From an uncultured Gemmatimonadota bacterium (GTDB taxonomy: Bacteria; Gemmatimonadota; Gemmatimonadetes; Gemmatimonadales; GWC2-71-9): DNA of 23,206 bases. Position numbers and translations under genes: made by a program. Below are positions 1 to 8,861 of this stretch, piece after piece. The stretch spans positions 1-23,206 of the forward strand of contig CAMPKP010000041.1 in NCBI GenBank assembly GCA_946887295.1, written 5' to 3'. Position 1 is the first letter of the stretch. Each line of letters begins with the position of its first letter. Under the pieces are notes generated by a model that made no database searches, was not told the DNA's origin, and worked only from the letters and a program-made list of their open reading frames with translations.

Positions 1-2
1 GC

Positions 3-401
3 GTTGCGGCCGCGCTCGCGTCCCTTCTCGGCGCCTGCGGCGACCGGGGCGTGGGCACGGTGGCGCTCGGCGACCATCAGCCCGCGGCCGTCGAGAGCAC
101 CGCGGACCAGCCGCCCGTCGCGATCAACCCGGTCACGCCCATGACCTACCCTCCCGCGCTGCTGGAGCAGGGGATCGAAGGCCGGGTGCTGCTCCGGCTC
201 TACGTGGACGCGCAGGGAAAGCTGGTGCCGGACTCGACCCGGCTGGCGGAGTCGAGCGGATACCCGGCACTCGATTCGGCGGCATTGAGCGGCGCGGAGG
301 AGCTGCGCTTTTCGCCGGCCCTTCGAAACGGCCGCGCGGTCGCGGCGCCGTTTCTCCAGCCGGTGCACTTCCGCCACCCCCGGTCGCGGAGCGATCCATG
401 A
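3..401 (+). CDS. TonB C-terminal domain lipoprotein (5' end outside window)
   Basis: The frame is open to the left edge, so the true start lies upstream; the GTG at 51 is inside the gene. The visible N-terminus is a hydrophobic Ala/Leu run ending in a lipobox, LGAC, with the lipid-attachment Cys at 36-38, so export and lipid anchoring are expected. After a short spacer comes a TonB-C-like domain (about 145-370) with YPPALLEQGIEGRVLLRLYV, a DAQGKL turn and FSPALRNGRAV. Classical TonB carries energy from ExbBD to outer-membrane receptors through an inner-membrane helix and a Pro-rich arm. Here a lipid anchor replaces the helix and no long Pro-rich arm is visible, so a role in TonB-type energy transfer is uncertain. 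The stop overlaps the next start (ATGA at 398-401), implying translational coupling to the PLP enzyme. Confidence 0.7.
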   Translation, partial: VAAALASLLGACGDRGVGTVALGDHQPAAVESTADQPPVAINPVTPMTYPPALLEQGIEGRVLLRLYVDAQGKLVPDSTRLAESSGYPALDSAALSGAEELRFSPALRNGRAVAAPFLQPVHFRHPRSRSDP

Positions 402-1786
402 CCCACCCGCATCTCAAGCCCTACGACTCCGTGCTGGGCACCATCGGATGGACTCCCCTCATCCGGCTGGGACGGATCGGCGCGGGGATCCGGACCCCGA
501 TCTTCGGCAAGGCCGAGTACGCCAACCCGGGCGGCTCGGTGAAGGACCGGATCGCGCTCGCGATCATCGAGGGGGCGGAGCAGCGGGGCGAGCTGAAGCC
601 CGGCGGGACCATCGTCGAGGGGACCAGCGGCAACACCGGGGTGGGCCTGGCGATCGCGGCGAGCCTCAAGGGCTATCGCTGCATCTTCACGATGCCGGAC
701 AAGATGTCGCAGGAGAAGGTCCGGCTGCTCAAGGCCTACGGCGCCGAGGTGGTGATCACGCCGACGGCGGTCCCTCCCGACCATCCCGACCACTATGTGG
801 TCAAGGCCAAGCAGATCGTACAGGAGACACCGGGGGCGGTGCTCGCGAACCAGTTCTACAACCAGGCCAACCCCGAGGCGCATTACCTCACGACCGGCCC
901 GGAGATCTGGGAGCAGACCGGGGGCAAGGTCACCCACTTCGTCGCCGGGGCGGGCACCGGGGGGACCGTGAGCGGCGCCGGAAAGTATCTGAAGGAGCGG
1001 AACCCCGGGGTTCGAGTCGTGGCCGGCGACCCGATCGGCTCGCTGTACACCCACTATCACCGCACCAGGACCATGGGTGAAGGCCATCCCTATAAGGTCG
1101 AGGGGATCGGGGGCGACAAGATCCCGACCACCATCTGGTTCGATCAGGTCGACGAGTTCAGGCAGGTGCCCGACCGGACCTCGTTCACGATGGCCCGCCG
1201 GCTCGCCCGCGAAGAGGGGATTCTCGTCGGCGGGTCGGCGGGGCTCAACGTGTGGCTGGCGCTCGAGATCGCGCGGGAGCTGGACGATCCCGAGGCGCTG
1301 GTCGTCACCATCCTGAGCGACACCGGAGAGCGCTACCTCTCGAAGGTCTTCAGCGACGAGTGGATGCAGGAGAACCAGATGCTGGAGGCGCCGCGGGTGA
1401 CGGTCGAGCAGCTGCTGGAGCGCCGGCCCGCCACCGCGCCCGCCCTGGTGAGCGTCGCACCGGCCGCGGCCGTGCGGCAGGCGCTCAACCTGATGACCAC
1501 GTACGGGGTGAGCCAGATCCCGGTGGTCGAGAACGGCGAGTCCGTCGGCGGGCTGATCGAGGGCACGCTGATGACCCGCGCGCTGGCCCAGCCCTCGCTG
1601 CTCGACCGGCCGGTGCGCGAGGTCATGGAGCAGCCCTTTCCGGAGGTGGACGCCGCCGCGCCCGCCGACCGGGTAGGCGCCATGCTCAGCCGGGAGAGCC
1701 CGGCCACTTTGGTTCGCAAGGACGGGAAACTGATCGGGATCGTGAGCCGGTACGACGTCCTTCAGCAGCTGATCGGGACGCGGTAG
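398..1786 (+). CDS. cbs: Cystathionine beta-synthase-type PLP enzyme with C-terminal CBS pair
   Basis: This is a fold-type II PLP enzyme of 462 aa. It likely condenses serine (or O-acetylserine) with homocysteine or sulfide in cytosolic sulfur amino-acid metabolism. Visible motifs are the PLP lysine K49 in NPGGSVKDR, the substrate loop EGTSGNTG (74-81), the phosphate-binding GAGTGGT (184-190), GEGHPYKVEGIGGDKIP (227-243), typical of cystathionine beta-synthases, and SDTGERYLS (307-315) near the pyridine nitrogen. Residues from about 335 to 460 form two CBS motifs (for example YGVSQIPVVENG and KLIGIVSRYDVL), the module that binds adenosyl ligands in this family. Catalytic core plus CBS pair favours cystathionine beta-synthase over plain cysteine synthase, but substrate choice cannot be settled from sequence alone. 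The start is fixed by the 4-bp ATGA overlap with the upstream lipoprotein gene. Confidence 0.88.
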   Translation: MTHPHLKPYDSVLGTIGWTPLIRLGRIGAGIRTPIFGKAEYANPGGSVKDRIALAIIEGAEQRGELKPGGTIVEGTSGNTGVGLAIAASLKGYRCIFTMPDKMSQEKVRLLKAYGAEVVITPTAVPPDHPDHYVVKAKQIVQETPGAVLANQFYNQANPEAHYLTTGPEIWEQTGGKVTHFVAGAGTGGTVSGAGKYLKERNPGVRVVAGDPIGSLYTHYHRTRTMGEGHPYKVEGIGGDKIPTTIWFDQVDEFRQVPDRTSFTMARRLAREEGILVGGSAGLNVWLALEIARELDDPEALVVTILSDTGERYLSKVFSDEWMQENQMLEAPRVTVEQLLERRPATAPALVSVAPAAAVRQALNLMTTYGVSQIPVVENGESVGGLIEGTLMTRALAQPSLLDRPVREVMEQPFPEVDAAAPADRVGAMLSRESPATLVRKDGKLIGIVSRYDVLQQLIGTR

Positions 1787-2836
<1,050 letters not shown>

Positions 2837-2869
2837 GAGTTGCGGGATCTAAGAGTTAGAGGCGGTTCC

Positions 2870-3706
2870 ATGAACCTGGCTTCCTCCAGCCGCATCACCC
2901 CGTGGGTCCTCCGACTCATCATCGCGAACGCGGTGGTGCTGTTGTTGATGCGAACCATCTTCATCTCGCCGGCGCTGGCCGACGCCCTGGCGTTCTCTCC
3001 CGCCGATGCGCTGCGCCAGCCCTGGACCTTCTTCACCTACATGTTCGTGCACGGCGGCCTCCTGCACCTGCTCGGGAACATGCTGATGCTGTTCGTGTTC
3101 GGCACGGCGGTGGAGAACCGGATGGGCAGCCGGACCTTCATTCTCTACTACCTGCTCTGCGGGGCGGGGGCCGCGGTCTTCTCACTGGGCCTCTCGGGGA
3201 TCATGCAGGTGAGCCCCTTCATCGGGGCCTCGGGCGCGGTGCTGGGCGTCGCGCTGGCCTTCGCCATCTACTGGCCCGATGCCGAGCTGATCGTCTTCCC
3301 CATCCCGATGCCGATCAGGGCCAGGACCCTGGTCACGCTGCTGGTCGGGCTCGACGTCCTCTTCTACTTCATCAGCCCGGGCGACGGCATCGCCCATCTG
3401 GCGCACGTCGGGGGCGTGGCCTTCGGCTATCTGTTCTTCCGGATGCAGGGTCTCTCCCGCCGCAGCCCTCATCCGCCGCCCCGGGCGGTGGAGCGCGTCG
3501 TCATGGTGCAGTCCGGCGCCGCCGAGCCCGAGCATCGCACGCCGGTCACGCCGGCCCGCCAGCGCCGCAGGGTCGAGACCGACCCCGTTGCCGCGGAAGT
3601 GGACCGGGTGCTCGACAAGATCTCCGAGAAGGGCATCGCGAGCCTCACGCCGGCGGAGCGCCGGTTTCTGAACGAGGTCGCGAAGCAGAAGAAGTCCGAG
3701 CATTAG
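2870..3706 (+). CDS. Rhomboid family intramembrane serine protease
   Basis: This membrane protease (278 aa) should cleave transmembrane segments of client proteins inside the bilayer. About six hydrophobic helices span 12-192. The signature is complete: HGGLLHLLGNM (61-71), the catalytic Ser121 in GASG (119-122), and His179 in HLAHVGG (176-182), giving the Ser-His dyad. After a basic, Pro-rich linker (195-235), the cytosolic tail LDKISEKGIASLTPAERRFL (248-267) resembles the DUF6576-type element found behind rhomboids in several phyla. I chose ATG 2870, preceded by an AGAGG-like ribosome site, over TTG 2840, which would add ten unrelated residues and sits 3 bp after the ddl stop. It is likely cotranscribed with ddl. 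The substrate is unknown. Confidence 0.9.
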   Translation: MNLASSSRITPWVLRLIIANAVVLLLMRTIFISPALADALAFSPADALRQPWTFFTYMFVHGGLLHLLGNMLMLFVFGTAVENRMGSRTFILYYLLCGAGAAVFSLGLSGIMQVSPFIGASGAVLGVALAFAIYWPDAELIVFPIPMPIRARTLVTLLVGLDVLFYFISPGDGIAHLAHVGGVAFGYLFFRMQGLSRRSPHPPPRAVERVVMVQSGAAEPEHRTPVTPARQRRRVETDPVAAEVDRVLDKISEKGIASLTPAERRFLNEVAKQKKSEH

Positions 3707-3730
3707 GGGGACGGAGGCGGCCCCGGACTC

Positions 3731-3759
3731 TTGCTTCTCTTTCGCGGCTTTCATATCCT
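3731..3759 (+). promoter_or_regulatory. Candidate sigma70-type promoter for the zincin gene
   Basis: TTGCTT (3731-3736) and TATCCT (3754-3759) are separated by exactly 17 bp. The -10 box ends 5 nt before the GTG at 3765, so transcription would begin at or next to the start codon. Confidence 0.4.
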
Positions 3760-3764
3760 CACTC

Positions 3765-4709
3765 GTGCTGATCAATCTTCTCCCGGATTTTCTCGCGGTG
3801 CTGGACGCGCATGACAGGGAAGCCGCATACCGCCAGTACCGTGAAGCCCACCGCCCCATCCTCGACGCCTACTGGCGCAACTACGTTCTCGACCCCGACA
3901 GCCCGCACGCCGACGAGATCATCGCCTCCGCGCTGAGAGCCGATCGCGGCGACCTGCTCGCGCTGACGAGCGGCACCGATCTGATGGCGCTCGCCGAGGA
4001 CGCGATCGCCCGGGCGGAGGCGATCCTGCGCCTGGACCGGCCCACCGACGTCTACCTGATGGTCGGGCTGGGCGGCGCGAATGCGGGAGAGCTGGTCGTC
4101 GGAGGGCGGGGCGTCGCGTTCGTCTGCCTCGAGCACTTCACGGGGCGGGTGAACCCCGAGACGTACGGGATGGGGCTCGCCCCCGACCTCATCCCACTCT
4201 GGATCGCGCACGAGCTGGCCCACACGGTTCGCTACACCTCGCCCGGCAGCGCGAGCGACATGCGGCGGCTGGTGACCGACCACGGCGGGTACTACGACTA
4301 CTGGTCCACCGGGAGCAGGGCCACGCTGCGGGAGCTGCTGGTCAACGAGGGGTTGGCGGTGCACGCGGCGCAGGCGGTCGCACCCGGCTTCGACCCGGCC
4401 GACTACTTCGGCTATCCCCGCCGGCAGTACCACCGCCTGAGGGAGATGGAGGCATTCCTCCGCCGGGCCGTCGAGCGCGACCTGGAGCAGAGCGGCCTGG
4501 GCCTCCGGCTCCGCTACCTGTCGGGCGGGATGAGCCCGTCGGCGCGCCTGGTCGATGGCCGGGTGCTTCCCGAGCGCTCCGGGTACTATCTCGGCTACAG
4601 GATGACGGAGGCGCTCGTGGCCGAGCGCGGGATCGCGGAGGCGGTGCGCGCGCCGGCCCACGACTTCCAGCACGCCGAGGACCTGGCTCGGGGGATACAG
4701 TCGGCGTGA
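3765..4709 (+). CDS. Predicted Zn-dependent protease, DUF2268-like
   Basis: The protein has 314 aa, no signal peptide and no clear membrane helix, so it is probably cytosolic. IPLWIAHELAHTVRY (143-157) holds a zincin HExxH motif with His149, Glu150 and His153. LRELLVNEGLA (189-198) supplies Glu195, a plausible third zinc ligand. The C-terminal RSGYYLGYRMTEAL (271-284) is typical of DUF2268 'predicted Zn-dependent proteases'. The family assignment rests on these motifs seen by eye, and the physiological substrate is unknown. GTG 3765 is chosen because no in-frame ATG occurs before residue 74. There is no Shine-Dalgarno sequence, while a good promoter ends 5 nt upstream, so the mRNA may be leaderless. 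Codon use matches the neighbours. Confidence 0.72.
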   Translation: MLINLLPDFLAVLDAHDREAAYRQYREAHRPILDAYWRNYVLDPDSPHADEIIASALRADRGDLLALTSGTDLMALAEDAIARAEAILRLDRPTDVYLMVGLGGANAGELVVGGRGVAFVCLEHFTGRVNPETYGMGLAPDLIPLWIAHELAHTVRYTSPGSASDMRRLVTDHGGYYDYWSTGSRATLRELLVNEGLAVHAAQAVAPGFDPADYFGYPRRQYHRLREMEAFLRRAVERDLEQSGLGLRLRYLSGGMSPSARLVDGRVLPERSGYYLGYRMTEALVAERGIAEAVRAPAHDFQHAEDLARGIQSA

Positions 4710-4740
4710 GCGGCGGCGGGTCGTGGATCATGCCGGGTTA

Positions 4741-4768
4741 TGGCTCCTTCGCTGCGCTCAGGATGACA
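4741..4768. repeat. Intergenic repeat of the 'HPERSEG / SLRCAQDD' type
   Basis: The segment reads, on the minus strand, TGTCATCCTGAGCGCAGCGA followed by AGGAGCCA. This matches a short motif that recurs between genes in many bacterial genomes and gives rise to spurious peptides such as CHPERSEG and LRCAQDD. Here it directly abuts the terminator hairpin between two convergent genes. The identification comes from memory of the motif; only one copy is in the window. Confidence 0.6.
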
Positions 4769-4798
4769 GCGGGCGCGGCCCGGTCCGGCCGCGCCCGC
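4769..4798. terminator. Bidirectional terminator hairpin, 12-bp stem
   Basis: GCGGGCGCGGCC (4769-4780) and GGCCGCGCCCGC (4787-4798) are perfect reverse complements around a 6-nt loop. The hairpin lies between the zincin gene and the convergent mnmE, whose stop is at 4801-4803. No T-tract follows on either strand. Confidence 0.75.
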
Positions 4799-4800
4799 CG

Positions 4801-6123
4801 TCACTTCCCTACGCAGAACCCGGCGAACACCTTCCCCAGCACTTCTTCCACGTCCACCGCGCCGAGCAGCTCGTCCAGCGCGAGCGTGGCCTCGCGCACG
4901 TGATGTGAGACCAGGACCGGGTCGCCACCCGGTGTGAGGTGATCGGCCGCCGCCGCCAGCGCGGCCTCCGCCCGGGCGAGCGCGATGCGGTGCCGGTCCC
5001 TGCCGAGGCCGGGCTCGAGATCGCCCAGGGCCATCCGGTCCCCGAAGACCCGCGCCGCCACCGCGCCGCGCAGATCCTCGAGCCCCTCTCCCGTGACGAC
5101 CGAGACCGCGAGCCCCTCGACTGCGCCCTGAGCCAGGTCGCGCTTGGTGCGGACCACGAGCGTGGGCCGCTCGACGAGGAGCGCGGCCTCGTCCGACCCG
5201 GGCTCCCGCCCGGCCTCGATGCAGAGCAGCACCAGGTCGGCCGCCGAGAGGTAGCGCCGGCTGACCTCCACTCCCATCCGCTCCAGCCGGTCGCTCGAAT
5301 CGGAGAGGCCGGCGGTGTCCGCCAGCCGCACCGGCCAGCCGAGAAAGTCGGTGTGGCCCTCGATGGCATCGCGAGTGGTGCCGGGAATCTCGGTCACGAG
5401 GGCCCGGCTGGTGCCGAGCAGCGCGTTGAAGAGCGACGACTTTCCTGCGTTGGGCCGGCCGGCGAGTACCAGGAGCGCCCCCTGGCGCATGCGTTCCGCC
5501 GACGGCGCGGTGGCGAGGAGCCGCCGGACCCGGCCGGCGACCTCCTCGACGGCGGCTGCGATCCGCGCGGGCGGCACCGGCCCGTCATCCTCGCCGGGAA
5601 AGTCGATCTCGTAGCTGAGGAGGGCCTGCACCTCGACCAGCGCCTCACGCAGCTCGGCGAGCCGGCGCGAGAGTCCGCCCTCGAGCTGACGCAGCGCCGC
5701 ACGGCCCTGCGCCGGCGCTACGGCATCGATCAGGTCTCCCACCGCTTCGGCCTGGACCAGGTCGAGCTTGCCGTTGAGCACGGCGCGGCGGGTGAACTCG
5801 CCGGGGGTCGCGGGCCGCGCGCCCGCGGCGTGCAGCGCCGCGAGCAGCCGCGAGGGAGCCAGCTGCCCTCCGTGGCACGACAGCTCGACCAGATCTTCAC
5901 CGGTGTAGCTGTGGGGACCGGGAAACACCGTGTACAGACCGCGATCGATCACTTCCGCCCCGTCCCGGAAGGTCGCGAGCGTGGCCGTCCGGGGACGATC
6001 GGCCCGAAAGTCCCCGATCACCCGGGCAGCCACCTCGAACGCTCCCCGGCCGCTCAGCCGCACGACGGCGAGCGCCGAGCGTCCGGGCGGCGTGGCCGCG
6101 GCCGCGATCGGGTCGGTAAGCAT
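4801..6123 (-). CDS. mnmE: tRNA uridine-5-carboxymethylaminomethyl modification GTPase MnmE
   Basis: MnmE (TrmE) works with MnmG to modify U34 of several tRNAs. At 440 aa it is of normal length. The N-terminal folate-binding domain spans about 1-118 and a helical domain surrounds the inserted G domain (about 215-365). G motifs are GRPNAGKSS (222-230), TTRD (249-252), DTAGL (269-273) and TKRD (326-329). The C-terminus FCVGK (436-440) keeps the catalytic Cys found as FCIGK in most homologues. The gene follows yidC by 24 bp and ends the rpmH-rnpA-yidD-yidC-mnmE cluster. The RNA-binding jag/khg gene often found between yidC and mnmE is absent, and mnmG is not in the window. Confidence 0.96.
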   Translation of the reverse strand: MLTDPIAAAATPPGRSALAVVRLSGRGAFEVAARVIGDFRADRPRTATLATFRDGAEVIDRGLYTVFPGPHSYTGEDLVELSCHGGQLAPSRLLAALHAAGARPATPGEFTRRAVLNGKLDLVQAEAVGDLIDAVAPAQGRAALRQLEGGLSRRLAELREALVEVQALLSYEIDFPGEDDGPVPPARIAAAVEEVAGRVRRLLATAPSAERMRQGALLVLAGRPNAGKSSLFNALLGTSRALVTEIPGTTRDAIEGHTDFLGWPVRLADTAGLSDSSDRLERMGVEVSRRYLSAADLVLLCIEAGREPGSDEAALLVERPTLVVRTKRDLAQGAVEGLAVSVVTGEGLEDLRGAVAARVFGDRMALGDLEPGLGRDRHRIALARAEAALAAAADHLTPGGDPVLVSHHVREATLALDELLGAVDVEEVLGKVFAGFCVGK

Positions 6124-6147
6124 GGCGTGGAAGCTGTCGTCGGGTAG

Positions 6148-7911
6148 CTAGGCCTTCTTGCGCTTCTTGCCCGGGGCGGGCTGGGGCGACGGCGGCCGCT
6201 GGGTCTGAACGTCCACGATGGTGCGCGCGGTCCGCCTCTTTCGCTCCCGGCCGAGCATCCACTGCTGCGGAATGCTCGCGATGTTGCTCACCGTGTAGTA
6301 CAGGTTGAGCCCCGAGGGGAAGAAGAGGAACATGCCCGTCATCATGAGGGGCATCATGTACAGCATCATCTTGGTCTGCGGGTTCGGCTCCATCCCCATC
6401 TGCCCGACCTTGGTCAGGAAGTACATCGAGGCCCCCATCAGGATGGGGATCACGTAGAGGGGATCGGGCCGGGCGAGGTCCGGGATCCACAGGAACGAGG
6501 TGCCGCGCAGCTCGATCGCGTTCTGGAACACGAAGAACAGGGCGAACAGCACCGGCATGGGCAGCAGCATCGGCCAGCAGCCGCCCAGCGGGTTCACCTT
6601 GTATTCCTTGTAGAGCTTGAAGACCTCCTGCTGCATGCGCTGGGGGTCGCTCTTGTAGCGCTCCTGGATCTCCTTCATGAGCGGCTGCACTTCCTGCAGC
6701 TTCATGTTGGCCCGCATCGCCTTCTGGTTGAGCGGCCAGAGGATCACCCGGACCAGGATGCCGAACACCACCAGCACCAGTCCATAGGCGAGATTCAGGT
6801 TCTCGTGCATCCAGACCAGGAGCCAGCGGACCGGGACCGCGAAGATCCGGATGACGCTCCGGAAGCCGGGCCAGCCATAGGGGTTCACGTCGTCGAAGTC
6901 GTGACCCACCCGGGCGAGCCGGTCGTACTCCATCGGTCCGGCATAGAGCGAGAATGCGAACGTGCCGGTGGGCTGGAGAGGCATGCTCAGCCGGATGTCG
7001 GCAGCGGTGGGATCCTCGGTGCCGGGGGCGGCCGTGACCGTGGCCCCACTGATCCCGCCCGCGGTCGAATCGCCCGCGATCACCCCGGTGACGAAGTACT
7101 TTGACTTGAGGGCGGCCCACACGAAAGGCCCGCTGAGCGCACGGCGCTCGCCCGGGTCCAGCCCCTTGATGTCGGTGCGCTCGGTGTCGCCGCTCTTGGT
7201 CACCAGCGCCAGCTCGCGGTAGTTCTCCTCGACGTCCGCCTCGGTATTGGCGATGGTGGGCCCCATCCCGACCAGCAGCACCCCGCCGTTCGGCCCCACG
7301 TCGGACACCTTCCCCGACACGTCGATGGTGTAGTCGTCGGGATGGAAGGTGTAGGTGAGCTCCAGCTTCACCCCGTCCTTTTCCGCGGCGAGCCGGAGCG
7401 GGGTCTCGCCGTTCACCGCGAGCGCCTCCGCCGACGGCGTGAAGATGGCGTCCCGGAAGTCGATTGTGTCCCTGCCTCGAACGACGCTGAGGCCCAGCAG
7501 ATCGCTCCCCGCCGGCATGAGCTGGGCGCGCTGCTGCTCTTCGCCCGGCGCCATCGACGCGTAGCGCCTGAGCTCGGCGTAAGCCAGGGTGGCGCCCCTG
7601 GTGCTGATGCCGTAGGTGTAGAGCGGGGAGGTGACGCGGACGGTGTCTTCGGCGGCCGTGGTGCCGGCGGGCCGGTCCGGACGCACCGCCTCGCCGCTCG
7701 AATCGCGGGCGGGCGGGTGCGTGGTATCGGGCCCCGCGAGGGCCGCGGCGGCGGGCGCACGCGCGGCGGGCGCACGCGCGGTGTCCGGCGCCGGGGTCGC
7801 GAGGCTGTCCGCCCGACCGGGCGATCGCGCGGCGGGCTTCTTCAGGAACAGGGCGGGGGCGACGGCGATCACCATCATCAGGAGGATCGCCCAGACGGTA
7901 CGACGGTCCAT
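6148..7911 (-). CDS. yidC: Membrane protein insertase YidC (Oxa1 family)
   Basis: YidC inserts and folds inner-membrane proteins, alone or with SecYEG. The 587-aa protein has the diderm layout: a first helix (7-23), a low-complexity Ala/Pro linker (26-75, with repeats of ARAPA), a large periplasmic domain (about 90-335), then the five-helix Oxa1 core (about 355-555). The hydrophilic-groove arginine is Arg388 in LVRVILWPL, and the C1 loop NMKLQEVQPLMKEIQERYK (402-420) follows. The C-terminus is strongly basic (KKRKKA), as expected for a ribosome-contacting tail. The start ATG lies 17 nt after the yidD stop. The periplasmic domain together with helix 1 indicates a Gram-negative-type cell envelope. 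Confidence 0.97.
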   Translation of the reverse strand: MDRRTVWAILLMMVIAVAPALFLKKPAARSPGRADSLATPAPDTARAPAARAPAAAALAGPDTTHPPARDSSGEAVRPDRPAGTTAAEDTVRVTSPLYTYGISTRGATLAYAELRRYASMAPGEEQQRAQLMPAGSDLLGLSVVRGRDTIDFRDAIFTPSAEALAVNGETPLRLAAEKDGVKLELTYTFHPDDYTIDVSGKVSDVGPNGGVLLVGMGPTIANTEADVEENYRELALVTKSGDTERTDIKGLDPGERRALSGPFVWAALKSKYFVTGVIAGDSTAGGISGATVTAAPGTEDPTAADIRLSMPLQPTGTFAFSLYAGPMEYDRLARVGHDFDDVNPYGWPGFRSVIRIFAVPVRWLLVWMHENLNLAYGLVLVVFGILVRVILWPLNQKAMRANMKLQEVQPLMKEIQERYKSDPQRMQQEVFKLYKEYKVNPLGGCWPMLLPMPVLFALFFVFQNAIELRGTSFLWIPDLARPDPLYVIPILMGASMYFLTKVGQMGMEPNPQTKMMLYMMPLMMTGMFLFFPSGLNLYYTVSNIASIPQQWMLGRERKRRTARTIVDVQTQRPPSPQPAPGKKRKKA

Positions 7912-7928
7912 GGACTCAGGTCACGATG

Positions 7929-8159
7929 TCAGGGGACGGGATCATACCCGCCCGGATGAAACGGATGGCAGCGAGCCAGCCGTCGCGCGGCCAGCCAGCT
8001 TCCACGCAGCGCGCCGTGACGGGTCACCGCCTCGAGCGCGTACTGGGAGCACGAAGGATGAAATCGGCAGCTCGGCGGAAGGAGGGGCGAAATCGCCACC
8101 TGGTAGCCGCGGATCAGCGCGGCGAGACAGCGGCGGGGCACCGACCCGATGGCGGCCAC
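7929..8159 (-). CDS. yidD: Membrane protein insertion efficiency factor YidD
   Basis: This small (76 aa) cytosolic-face membrane-associated protein is thought to assist YidC. It shows the family core: [31 protein letters not shown], the hydrophobic [19 protein letters not shown] and DPVP at the C-terminus, with the conserved cysteines present. The GTG start at 8159 lies 3 nt after the rnpA stop. An in-frame GTG six codons later (8141) would also fit the family, so the start is not certain. It is cotranscribed with rnpA and yidC. Confidence 0.93.
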   Translation of the reverse strand: MAAIGSVPRRCLAALIRGYQVAISPLLPPSCRFHPSCSQYALEAVTRHGALRGSWLAARRLARCHPFHPGGYDPVP

Positions 8160-8162
8160 CGG

Positions 8163-8516
8163 TCACCCCGTCTCCAGCACCGCGCGACGCCAGGCCAGGA
8201 GGTCTTCCCGGAGAGTGGTGAAGTCCGCCGCGTAGGCTTCGCGCCGGGCGCGGATCACGAGATCCCACGCCGGCTGGTGCTGCTGCAGCTCGCGCCGCCA
8301 GATCTCGCGGATCCTCCGGCGCAAACGATTGCGGGCCACCGCGGACGACTGAAATCGGGGAACGATCAGTCCCATCCGCGGGTGGCCCGTCTGGTTATCC
8401 GTCCAGATCATCTCCAGATGCCCGAACCGGCGGCGCCGGCCCTTGGTGAGGCAGCGGCGAATGTCGGCGGCGCGCGCGAGCCGATGAGCTCGTGGTAGGC
8501 GCGCCGTCGCCGTCAG
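8163..8516 (-). CDS. rnpA: RNase P protein component (start codon non-canonical or internal to rpmH)
   Basis: RnpA binds the rnpB RNA and helps mature tRNA 5' ends. The core starts at [13 protein letters not shown], continues through [11 protein letters not shown], and contains the signature [20 protein letters not shown] (RNR motif). The frame contains no ATG, GTG or TTG between the rpmH stop and well inside the domain. Starting at the CTG (8516-8514) that overlaps the rpmH TGA gives 117 aa, the usual family length. A GGAGG lies 3 nt before this CTG and 6 nt before the next codon, ACG. The only canonical alternative is GTG 8600, inside rpmH, giving 145 aa with 28 extra residues that look like out-of-frame translation. 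Gene identity is firm; the start is not. Confidence 0.88.
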   Translation of the reverse strand: MTATARLPRAHRLARAADIRRCLTKGRRRRFGHLEMIWTDNQTGHPRMGLIVPRFQSSAVARNRLRRRIREIWRRELQQHQPAWDLVIRARREAYAADFTTLREDLLAWRRAVLETG

Positions 8517-8674
8517 GAGCCTCCGTGCTTCGACGGCAGCGACACGGTGAGCCGCTTCCGTCCCTTCTTCCGCCGTCGCGAGAGCACCGCGCGTCCCCAC
8601 CGCGTCGCCATCCGGGCGCGGAATCCGTGCTTGTTGATCCGGCGCTTGTTGCGCGGGCGATAGGATGGCTTCAT
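8513..8674 (-). CDS. rpmH: Large ribosomal subunit protein bL34
   Basis: Hand translation gives 53 aa beginning [20 protein letters not shown] and ending SLPSKHGGS. The core [34 protein letters not shown] is unmistakable for bL34, a very basic, mostly unfolded protein buried in the 50S subunit. The start is ATG 8674, 9 nt after a strong GGAGGGG (8690-8684). Length is close to the usual 44-50 aa, with a short C-terminal extension. It is the first gene of the minus-strand cluster leading to mnmE, and its stop overlaps the likely CTG start of rnpA (CTGA). Confidence 0.97.
   Translation of the reverse strand: MKPSYRPRNKRRINKHGFRARMATRWGRAVLSRRRKKGRKRLTVSLPSKHGGS
8520..8524 (-). promoter_or_regulatory. 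Ribosome binding site GGAGG ahead of rnpA, inside the end of rpmH
   Basis: GGAGG lies in the last codons of rpmH, 3 nt before CTG 8516 and 6 nt before ACG 8513, both in the rnpA frame. It argues for initiation here rather than at GTG 8600. Confidence 0.45.
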
Positions 8675-8704
8675 CGGGCAGGACCCCTCCAAAGTGAGCC
8701 GGGG

Positions 8705-8733
8705 AAACTAGTTGGAGGGCCGGGTCGGGTCAA
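8705..8733 (-). promoter_or_regulatory. Candidate promoter of the rpmH operon
   Basis: On minus, TTGACC (8733-8728) and TAGTTT (8710-8705) are 17 bp apart, placing transcription start about 24 nt before the rpmH ATG, with the GGAGGGG ribosome site inside the leader. The -35 box is good and the -10 box weak. A perfect TTGACA also occurs upstream on minus (8833-8828) but has no convincing -10 box. Confidence 0.35.
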
Positions 8734-8861
8734 GCCGCCCCGGCGTCGCGCGGAGGGCGCCGCAGCGCGCGCGGCGGGCTCGTTCACGCGCGTCGCGAGG
8801 TGCTGATCGGAGCGAGAAAATCGACGCTGTCAAGACGGCGCGCGCGTCGGATTCTGCTGCA

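Noticed and set aside
4706..4908. Short peptides such as MDHAGLWLLRCAQDD between the zincin gene and mnmE
   Set aside because: These are the known spurious translations of the intergenic repeat and terminator.
8828..8833. Perfect TTGACA on minus as the main rpmH promoter
   Set aside because: No acceptable -10 hexamer lies at 16-18 bp, whereas TTGACC/TAGTTT nearer rpmH has correct spacing.
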